From Thelonectria olida (Eukaryota > Ascomycota > Sordariomycetes > Hypocreales > Nectriaceae): a DNA stretch of 64,000 bases. Position 1 is the stretch's first letter; every line of letters starts with the position of its first letter. The translations under genes were made by a program, and so were the position numbers. Below are positions 55,175-64,000 of the stretch, piece after piece. The notes under the pieces are model-generated. The model worked only from the letters and a program-made list of their open reading frames with translations, had not been told where the DNA came from and did not search any database. The DNA lies in assembly GCA_020736575.1 (NCBI GenBank), contig JAGPYM010000046.1, positions 62,001 through 126,000 on the forward strand. The letters run 5' to 3'.

Positions 55175-55254
55175 ACCTTAAGGGACTGCAACCTTAAGGG
55201 GCTACTACCTTAAGGGGCTGCTACCTTAAGGGCTTGCTACTTTAAAAGGCAAGT
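55175..55254. repeat. 16-bp tandem repeat, about 5 units
   Basis: Units ACCTTAAGGGACTGCA, ACCTTAAGGGGCTACT, ACCTTAAGGGGCTGCT and ACCTTAAGGGCTTGCT, and a degenerate fifth (ACTTTAAAAGGCAAGT). They lie in the GC-rich island 55045-55380, which interrupts an inverted copy of the AT repeat and ends CTTGGGTCCAGCCCCTTAT. The island may be a solo LTR or other insertion (unproven). Confidence 0.75.
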
Positions 55255-55730
55255 AGCTGCTAGGTATTTAAGCCTTTATTAGGACCTAGCTAGAATGCTT
55301 TTCCCTTCCTTTTCCTTAGTATTAGATATTTAATATTAAGGCCATTTTTAGTTATATAAAACTTGGGTCCAGCCCCTTATATAATATAAATATAATTTAG
55401 CTTTATATTTATTATAATAAGGTTTATATAAAGTTTATAATTAGTTATTAAGTAAAAACTGTTATTAAATAAACTTTATATAAAAAACTATATTGTAAGC
55501 TTTTAATATAAAGGTATTTTTCCATTTAACTTTAGTTTATATAATATAACTAATAGTATAATATATAATAGCTAAAATACTTAACTTTTTACTAATTAAA
55601 TATAATATAATTTAATAAAATACTAAAAATTATATAATTACTTATTATATATTAAAATATATAAATTTCTTTAAATATATTAAACTAATTAAAAAACTTT
55701 AATAAGTATTTAAAAGAGTTATAACTTTTA

Positions 55731-56638
55731 AATTTTTACAATTAGTAATTTTTATTATTCTTTAAACTTTTTAATATATTTTACTATTAAATTACCTTAT
55801 TTTATTTCTATTAGTTTAAATACCCTTAGACCCATTTTAACCTTTTATACACTTTTATTTTTATTTAACTTTTTTAACTTCTTACTTTTTTAACTCTTAT
55901 ATTTATTTAACTTAGTTTATATTTTTAAACTTTCTTTTATAACTTTTTAAATAGCTATTTAAATTATTATTATTAAATATAATAGCTTTTAAAATTATAA
56001 CTTATAAATATTTAATTAGATTATTTTAAAAAATTACTAATTATTATTATTAAAATAGTTTTTTCTTTTCTTTTTTAAAAGTTATATAAGGTTTTTAACT
56101 ATTTATTTAAAAAGTTATAATAGTACTAATATATATTAACTCTTTAAATTAAAATCTTATAATTTAAAATAATTAAATTAATTTTTTAATTACTATTTAA
56201 TAGTATATATATATTAAATAGTATAAGAATATTTAAAAGTTATAACTCTTTTAAATACTTATTAAAATCTTTTATTAGTTTAACATATTTAAAGAAATTT
56301 ATATATTTAAATATATAGTAAGTAGTTATATACTTCTACTTATTTAATTAAATTATATTATATTTAATTAATAAAATGTTATATATTTTAACTATTATAT
56401 ATTATATTATTAGTTAAGTTATATAAATTTAAATTAAATAGAAAAACTAAGTACTTTTATATTAAAAGCTTAAATTATAATTTTTAAAAAAGCTTTATTT
56501 AATAGAAACTTTTACTTTAAAACTAATTATAAGCTCTATTAGAAAGTATATTATAATAAATATAAGGCTAGGGTTTAGCTTATATTAACTTCTATTATAT
56601 ATTTTAATAATTAGCTTTTTAAATAATAATAATAAAAT
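55731..56638 (+). repeat. 0.9-kb RIP-degraded repeat, copy C
   Basis: Collinear with copy A from TTACAATTAGTAATTTTTAT to AAATAATAATAATAAAA. It is followed immediately by a partial same-orientation copy (about 56640-57070). Confidence 0.75.
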
Positions 56639-57072
56639 GAATATATATTAGGTCTTTTAGTTAAAATCTTATACATTAAAATAATTATATTACTTTTTTA
56701 ATTAATATTTAATAGTATATTTATATTAAGTAATATAAAAATATTTAAAAGTTATAACTTTTTAAATACTAATTAAAATTATTATTAGCTTAATATATTT
56801 AAAGAAACTTATATATTTTTATATATAATAAGTAGTTATATAGTATTTATTATTTACTTAAATTTTATTATATTTAATTAATAAGAAATTAAGTATTTTA
56901 GCTATTATATATTATATTATTAGTTAAATTATATAAACTAGACTTAAATAGAAAAATTAAGTACTTTTATATTAAAAGCTTAAAATAAAATTCTTTAAAT
57001 AAAGTAGATTTAATAGAAACTTTTATATTAAAACTAATTATAAGCTTTATTAAAAAGCTTATTATAATAAAT

Positions 57073-57965
57073 ATTATTATTATTACAAACGCTAATAATT
57101 TAAATATATAATAAAGGTTAATATAAGCTAAGCCCTAGCCTTATATTTATTATTATAGCTTTTTAAAAGTACTTATAATTAGTTTTAAAATACAAGTTCC
57201 TATTAAATAAACCTTATTTAAGGAACCTTATTTTAAGCCTCTAATATAAAAGCATCTTTCTATTTAACTATACTTTATACAATTTAACTAATAATATAAT
57301 ATATAATTATTAAAATGCCTAACGTTTTATTTATTAAATATAATATAATCTAATTAAATAATAAAATCTATATAACTACTTACTATATATTAAAATATAT
57401 AAACTCTTTTAAATATATTAAGCTAATAAAAGACTTTAATAAGCATTTAAAAAAGTAATAACTTTTAAGTATTTTTATACTACCTAATATAAATATACTA
57501 TTAAATATTAATTAAAAAATTATTTAATTATTTTAAACTATAAAAATCTAATTAAAAAGTCTAATATATATTAATATTATTATAACTTTATTAAATAGAA
57601 AGTTAAAAGCTTTATATAACTTTTTAAAAAGGAAAGAAAAAACTATTTTAATAATAATAATAAGTAATATATTAAAACAATCTAATTAAATACTTATAAG
57701 CTATAGCTTTAAAAGCTACTATATATAATAGTAATAATTTATATAGTCACTTAAAAGGAAAGGAAAATTTAAAAATAAATAATAAGTTAAGTAAATATAA
57801 GGGTTAATAAAGTGGGGCACTAAAAAGGTTAAATAAAAAAGGAAAGTTTAAAAAAGGTTAAAATGGGTTTAAGGGTATTTAAACTAATAGAAATAAAGTA
57901 AGGTAATTAGGTAGTAAAATATATTTAAAAGTTTATATAATAATAAAAATTACTAATTATAAAAA
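57073..57965 (-). repeat. 0.9-kb RIP-degraded repeat, copy D (inverted)
   Basis: Reverse complement of the unit, beginning ATTATTATTACAAACGCTAATA...CCCTAGCCTTATATTTATT and ending AAATTACTAATTATAAAA. It abuts the partial plus-strand copy to its left, giving a large inverted structure. Confidence 0.75.
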
Positions 57966-60577
57966 TTATAATAAATATAAGGCTAGGGTTTAGCTTATAT
58001 TAATTTCTATTATATATTTAAATTATTAGCTTTTTTAATAATAATAATAAATTAAAACTATAGTTTTTAAAAGCTATTATATATAATAGTAATAATTTAA
58101 TAGTTATTTAAAAGGCTATTTTTACAATTAGTAATTTTTATTATTATATTAACTCTTTAAAATATTTTTCTATTTTATTACCTTATTTATTTCTATTAGC
58201 TTAATTACTTTTAAACCTATTTAATTTATTTTTAAACTTACTTTTTTACTTAACCCTTTTAGCTCTCCCTTACCTTTTAACTCTTATATTTACTTACTTA
58301 TTTAACTTACTTTTTATTTTTAAAATTTTCCATTATAGCCTTTTAAATAACTATTTGAAGTATTATTATTATATATAATAGCTCTTAAAGCTATAGCTTT
58401 AAATTATACTTTTATATTTTTTTAAAAAATAATTAATTATTTTAATTAAGCCTCTTATTTCTTATTTAATTTAAAAGGGAATTTAATTAGCTAACTTTCT
58501 TATTAAAAGATTTAAACTTATCTTTTTATATATTTAGTCTTTTATTTAAAATATAATAGCTTAATAGAACTAAATTAATCTTTTATATTTCTTTTAATAG
58601 TATATTTATATTAGTTAATATAGGGATATTAAGGAGTTATAACTACTTAAAATACTTTTTAAGCTTTTTAATAAAATAAATATATTTAAAAAAGTCTATA
58701 TAATATAATAGATATTAAGTTACTATATTAATATTATCTTTTTAAATTATATTTTATTTAATTAGTAAAAAGTTAATTATATTAAATTATATATTATATA
58801 ATTAGTTTAGTTATATACACTAGAGTTTAAAGGAATAGTACTTTTATATTAAAGGCCTGTTATTAAGTTTTTTAATAAATAAGGTTTATTTAAAAAGAAT
58901 TTTTATATAAAAGCTAATTATAAACTGTATAAAAAGCTTATTATAATAGATATAAGGCTGGGTTTTACTTATATTAAGTTTTAATATATACTAGTATTAG
59001 GCTTATTTTAATAAATAATTTAAAAGGCTATAAAAGAAAAATTTAAAATTTAAAAATAAGTTAAATAAGAAAGTAAATATAATAGTTAAAAAGTAGGGGG
59101 GAAGTAAACGGGTTAAATAAAAGTTAAAGTTTAAAAATAACTTAAATATATTTTAAAATAAATTAAGCTAATAGAAATAAGTAAGATAATTAAGTTAAAA
59201 AATATATAAAAGAGTTTATATAATAATAAAATTACTAATTATAAAGTAAATAATTTATTATATTTTTATTATGATTTCCATTTAAAAGAGTTAAAAAAAA
59301 GTATAATATATATTTAAATGTAATATATATTTATTATATATTAGCTTATAATAAATACTATATATAACTAATATTAAATAACTAGCTAATTATAAAACTG
59401 CTTTCTTATATATTAAAAAACATATTATTTATATTTATTCTTATTATTCTTTTTTAAAAAGCTAAAAATTTAAATATATAATAAAAGTTAATATAAGCTA
59501 CACTCTAGTTTTATATTTATTATAATAAGCTTTTTAATAGAACTTATAATTAGTTTTAAAATGAAAGTTTCTATAAAATAAACTTTATTTAAGGAATTTT
59601 AAAATAAAATAAGATAACTAAATAGTAAAATATATTAAAAAGCTTATATAATAATAAAAGTTACAAATTATTAGATTATTTATCTTTATAAGCTTTTAAA
59701 AATATATATAAAAAGTTAAATAAAATATACTAATATAAATAGCTATTTAATTAATTAATATACTATTTTAATATTTAAAATAATTAATTAAAAGTATTTT
59801 TAATTTATTTACATATATTAAATAGCTTTAAAAGATTAAACTAATTATTATATAATATTAAAAAAAGAACTATATTTTAATATATAATATATATTATCTT
59901 ATCTATTAAAATATATAAACTAGAGTTAAATAGAGAAAATAAATAGTTTTAAATTTAATATTTAAATTATAGTTTTTTAAAATATATTTAATAAACACTT
60001 TTATTTTTAAACTAATTATAAGCTCTATTTAAAAGATTAATATAATAAATATATAACTAGAGTTTAACTTATATTAACTCTTATAATATTTTTAAATTAT
60101 TAGCCTTTTTACTAATTATAATAATTATAAAATCTAATAGTAAAATTATATAAAAATATACTTTTTACAATTAGTAATATTTATTATTATATATACTTTT
60201 TAATATATTTTACTATTTAATTACCTTACTTTATTACTATTAGCTTAAATACTCTTAGACCTATTTTAACCTTTTTTACACTTTTCTTTTTTATTTAGCT
60301 TTTTAGCCCCCTCCTTTACTTTTTTATTAGAGGCCTAAAATAAAGGTTTTTAAATAAGGTTTATTTAATAGAAACTTGTATTTTTAAACTAATTATAAGC
60401 CCTATTAAAAAGCTTATTATAATAAATATAAGGCTAGTATTTAATATATATTAACTTTTAATATATATTTATATTATTAGCTTTTTTAATAAAAATATAT
60501 AAGTATATTATAATATTTTTTATAAAGAAAACTATATTATTTAATATATTTAATATTATTTTTATATATTAGTATTT

Positions 60578-61012
60578 CCCGGCTTGGGGCGTAGTGGCAC
60601 ATCTCTAGTTGCAGTTAAGCTGAACCTTTCAGATTGGGAACCTGGGTTAGGGATAAAAAAAACTACAGTCGGTTCAATTCCAGCAGCCGGCAGCCAGTTA
60701 AGCGCAAGCAAATTCTGCAACGCTCCTAGGCCACCCGCAAAAGGGCTTTCTAATTGGCCTGCACTATATTAATATGCAAATAATTAGGTACGATTGGTGG
60801 ATTTCCTACTATTGTGAGAGCTAAAGGCTGGTTTTAGAGGCTGAGGCATATTGTGTTAGCTATTAGTTAGTTAATTGTGTGGCTGCGTGCTATAGCCAAT
60901 TGCCTATAGGGGCGTTTGATTCCATGCGCGCCTAAAGGCTAGAGGTTTTCCCCCTGTAAATAATATAAAATAGGGCTAGCTATAGAAAAATATAAAATAT
61001 TACAAATAATAG
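60578..61012 (+). mobile_element. tRNA-derived SINE-like element, copy 1 (435 bp, best preserved)
   Basis: A GC-rich island in AT desert. The head resembles a pol III type-2 promoter: an A-box-like GGGGCGTAGTGG (60586-60597) and a B-box-like GGTTCAATTCC (60671-60681, one base from the tRNA consensus GGTTCGATTCC). The body runs to an A/T-rich tail (AAAATAGGGCTAGCTATAG...). It is flanked by a perfect 10-bp direct repeat ATTAGTATTT at 60568-60577 and 61013-61022. No protein-coding capacity. Two further copies in the window support a dispersed family. The A-to-B spacing of about 75 nt is longer than in most tRNAs. Confidence 0.75.
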
Positions 61013-61335
61013 ATTAGTATTTATAAAAAGCTTAATAGTTTAACTTTTAGTTTTAAAATATAATAAAAATATTTCTTTATTATATTTAATTATAATTTAA
61101 TTCTATTTTCTCTTATAACTATTATATTTACTTTTAAAAAAGCTTATTTCTTATTAAATTTACTAGGCCTTTTAAATTCAAATAAATTAACTATATTTAA
61201 CTTTAATAAAAAGTATTAAACTTTAATATATATAAATATAAAAAGCTTATTAAGCTTTTAATATAACTTAATATATTAAAATAATAAAAATATAAATATC
61301 TCTTTTTAAAATATAATATTTATATATTATTTAAT

Positions 61336-61763
61336 TCCAGCTTGGGGTATAATAGTATATTTCTAGTTATAATTACTTAAACCTCTTAAATTAGAAACCT
61401 AAATTAGAAATGAAACTGCAGTTAGTTTAATTCTAGCAGCTAGTAGCCAGTTAAATATAAGTAAATTTTATAATACTTTTAAATTATATATAAAAGGGCT
61501 TTCTAATTAGCCCGTATTATATTAATATACAAATAATTAGATATAATTAGTAGATTTTCTAATATTATAAGAGCTAAAGCTAGTTTTAAAGGCTAAGGTT
61601 TATTATATTAGCTATTAGTTAATTAATTATAAGGCTGCATGCTATAACTGATTGCTTATAAGGGCATTTAATTTTATACGCACTTAAAAGGCTAGAGGTT
61701 GTTTTCTTATAAATAATATAAAATAGGGCTAGCTATAAAAAAATATAAATTATTATAAATAAT
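61336..61763 (+). mobile_element. tRNA-derived SINE-like element, copy 2 (RIP-mutated)
   Basis: Aligns end to end with copy 1, but most differences are C-to-T or G-to-A (for example GGGGCGTAGTGGCAC against GGGGTATAATAGTAT). The B-box region reads AGTTTAATTCT. It is flanked by ATATTATTTAAT (61324-61335) and ATATTACTTAAT (61764-61775), a 12-bp duplication with one transition. Confidence 0.75.
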
Positions 61764-62436
61764 ATATTACTTAATATATATATATTTCCTTTATAAAAGG
61801 CTGGGTTTTACTTGTATTAACCTTTATTATATGCTAGTACTAGGCTTATTTTAACAAATAATATTTACTTTATAAATTAATTTATTATAATTATAATTAT
61901 TAAATAGAAAGTAACTTTTTAATAATTATAATTATAATATTATTTTATTAATAAGTAAATATTTAATTTAATAATTTTAAAACTATTTATAAGCTTTTTA
62001 AAATAAGTTTAAATAATATATTTTTAATATTTACTTTATTTAATAAGTAAATACTCTAGTTAAAAAACTGCTAAATATTAACATTTTTAATTTTTTTTAA
62101 ACTAGAAATAAATAGTATATTACTTAATAGTAAATTTATAAAAGCCTTATATTATAATATATATATTTCTTTAAACCTTTTTAATATAAAACTTCTATTA
62201 GTTATTTAATATAATAGATGTTCTTTTTCCTTTTATACTAGTAATATGCTTTTAATAGAAAAGAGTGTAAAATAAATAGTTAAAAGGTATATAGTTATAA
62301 TACTTATCCAATTTATAACCTTTTATTAGCTTGAAATATATATAAATTTACACACACCTACAACAGTTAGCTAGTTTATTCTCAACAACTAATATAATCC
62401 CCTTCTACTTTACTATATATTTTACTCACTAAGCTC

Positions 62437-64000
62437 TTAATAAAGGTTCTTATCTTGAATATTTCCGATCTCCGACACTAGTTTGTGAAACCGGGCAAGG
62501 AGACTTCGTTGATACCACCATCCGACAAGGGCCGTGGTAACAAGAAACACTGCCCCAGCGACACCTGTAGGGAACCAGTATTTCCTGGCGTACAAAATCT
62601 GTTCTCTGGTGCTACTATTCCAAAACGTTTGGGCTTGGGGATTGGTGCGGTCTAGCCAATAAATTGCCTGATTTCATAGCCGGTTAGCCTTGCGCGATCG
62701 AAGTGATTTTCACCATATCCTCACCGGAGTTCCACAAAGGCAGTTCTGGAAGAGGCCTGTCAGAATGAGGACTAATTGGACACAGACTGTTAGTTGAAGA
62801 GTTTATAAAAGGCCAAGAACGCTCGTACCAGTTCCGATAATAGATGTAAAGAACCCGAAGCCAGCGCAAACAACAAAGCAGAAGTTCCGGAATACCCTGA
62901 CAATTATCGTTGAGGTCTTGGCTTCGTGAGGGATACCAAACATCGTGACTTTCCCTTCACTGTTCCGTTCCCAGAAACACCAGTCGAGGATAACCAGGAG
63001 TACCAGCAGCACTTGAGATAATCCGTAGATGAGCATAAGCAACGACCGACAGCCAAGCCCTATCTGAGGCGTATTGTAGCTGAAGAAGGTGATTAACAAG
63101 TTGGCGAAGACTGGTTGCTATGATACTAACCTGATTAGGCCACCTAGAAATGCTGGCAAAAACATGAGTACAATAGTGACGGATAAGCAAGCCCAGATGT
63201 GGTTACCAAATCGACTCCGCAGGATCTCGCTTTGTATCGCGTGTAAATCATATACATCGCCCAGGGTAGCGATCCACCTGGCCTTGTTGCACCCTCTGTT
63301 CCATATCCAGGCTGAATTGTATAGGGAGCCGCCATGTGCTGGGTTGTAAGATCGTTGAAGCGGACGCAAAAACCGTCCGTGTATCTTGTAGAGACTCCTT
63401 GTGATGCACTCGAAGAAGCTACGATCACTGGTACCGCCACTGGTACGCCGAGCCTCGTGGTCATTGCTGTTTGTCGAAGGAGCGGTTAAATTAGCTAGGT
63501 CCTGCTCGCTTGCCTGCCAAATACTGGGGTTGTTGCCGGCTAGTAAGAGACTGCTCACGATGGCGATATGTGGAATAGTCATCCAGAACATGCCAAAGGC
63601 GAGCTGGTGAGCTTTAAAGCTGACATCATGTTAGTGATCGCCAAGAGGTGATTGAATATCCTTAGGTTGAGCCTTACAATTCTCCAAGATTTTGTTGGAC
63701 GTCGAAGACTGAGTAGATAAACGACCCAATGTAGAAGAGTATGGGTGCACCCACTGTGCTGCCGAACTTGACTTGAGAATCAAGCATGGCGCCAATTTTG
63801 ATCTTGACTGCGCAAATCTGCAGCCATTCGTCATCTGTGTACAAAAGGGTTGGGCTGATCGTGCGAGCTAAGACTTGGGTATCTTGCGAGCTTCTGTGGC
63901 TTGGTCGTGGAGTGCTTGCGGCGTTCTCAGTCGACAACTGTCTCTGTCGGTATTGAGCGAATCTGTGCCGGGGGGTGTCCGTTGGGAGGTTCCGAACAAA
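62437..64000 (-). CDS. Multi-exon fungal membrane protein, 5' end outside the window
   Basis: Partial gene. Exons: 64000(<)-63678, 63619-63131, 63079-62829, 62756-62725 and 62667-62437; introns of 58, 51, 72 and 57 nt, all GT-AG and phase-consistent. Recognisable text: NLPTDTPRHRFAQYRQRQ at the window edge, GSTVGAPILFYIGSFIYSVF, FFKAHQLAFGMFWMTIPHIA (completed by splicing), FLPAFLGGLISYNTPQIGLG-type junction, LGCRSLLMLIYGLSQVLLVL, and a last helix FPTGVAGAVFLVTTALVGWW. About six or more hydrophobic helices with a soluble loop. It belongs to a widespread uncharacterised fungal integral-membrane family; no function is known to me. The frame is still open at 64000, so the start lies to the right. 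Confidence 0.82.

Larger units (their letters stand above)
51640..62455. repeat. Large AT-rich RIP-like block, 10.8 kb
   Basis: Almost pure A+T for over 10 kb with no coding frame, composed of multiple overlapping degenerate repeats in both orientations (0.9-kb unit, SINE copies, short inverted pieces). Three small GC-richer islands survive: about 55045-55380, 60578-60960 and, weaker, 61336-61700. Typical of RIP-mutated heterochromatin islands in filamentous ascomycetes. Confidence 0.9.

Noticed and set aside
60586..60700. A functional tRNA gene
   Set aside because: A- and B-box-like words are present, but spacing is long and no acceptor stem pairing was evident; the flanking duplications fit a SINE instead.
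60584..60772. 62-codon frame inside the SINE copy
   Set aside because: It is a chance open frame in the tRNA-like element; the other copy does not preserve it.

Overview
The window looks like a filamentous ascomycete (Pezizomycotina) accessory or subtelomere-like chromosome segment. Coding genes are GC-balanced and carry short 47-77 nt introns with GTRAGT-type donors. The protein families are typical of moulds (Zn2Cys6 regulator, bZIP/DUF3425, GMC, NmrA, HeLo-like). The genes are separated by almost pure A+T blocks of the kind left by repeat-induced point mutation (RIP). No rRNA, tRNA gene, CRISPR array or telomere repeat was seen. The species cannot be named from the sequence.

Layout. 0-8.7 kb: a nonsense-mutated membrane-protein relic, a MerB-like lyase homologue, a SnoaL-like protein, a bZIP/DUF3425 regulator and a frameshifted methylene-tetrahydrofolate dehydrogenase relic. 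8.76-11.82 kb: a complete hAT transposon (perfect 11-bp ends, perfect 8-bp target duplication, intact 725-aa transposase with two introns). It sits 4 bp upstream of the start codon of an SDR gene and so separates that gene from its promoter. 13.8-32.1 kb: a dense set of catabolic or oxidative genes: SMP-30 lactonase, amino-acid/GABA-type permease, peroxisomal D-amino-acid-oxidase-like flavoprotein, two paralogous small cupins, GMC oxidoreductase, SDR, Zn2Cys6 factor, a broken succinate-semialdehyde dehydrogenase, an NmrA-like protein and an Old Yellow Enzyme. No PKS, NRPS or terpene synthase is present. 32.2-34.5 kb: a gene decaying through several frameshifts and stops. 36.3-39.3 kb: a small protein with a striking pseudo-palindromic, amyloid-motif-like segment next to a HeLo-like-domain protein, a possible fungal cell-death signalling pair. 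39.8-42.8 kb and 51.6-62.4 kb: AT deserts built from RIP-degraded repeats, including a ~0.9-kb family in both orientations and three copies of a ~435-bp tRNA-like SINE with target-site duplications. Between them lie an unknown gene with one stop, an intact 456-aa unknown protein and a truncated Trk potassium transporter. The right edge holds the 3' part of a multi-exon membrane protein.

Inferred functioning: the 15-32 kb genes could import and oxidise an amino-acid- or GABA-like compound or a modified metabolite. Uptake would be by the permease and oxidation by the peroxisomal flavoenzyme, GMC, OYE and SDR; lactone opening would be by SMP-30, under the local Zn2Cys6 factor. This is a hypothesis from gene content, and the SSADH step is broken. 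Many genes outside the AT blocks carry single C-to-T-type stops or frameshifts, as expected in a fast-decaying accessory region.
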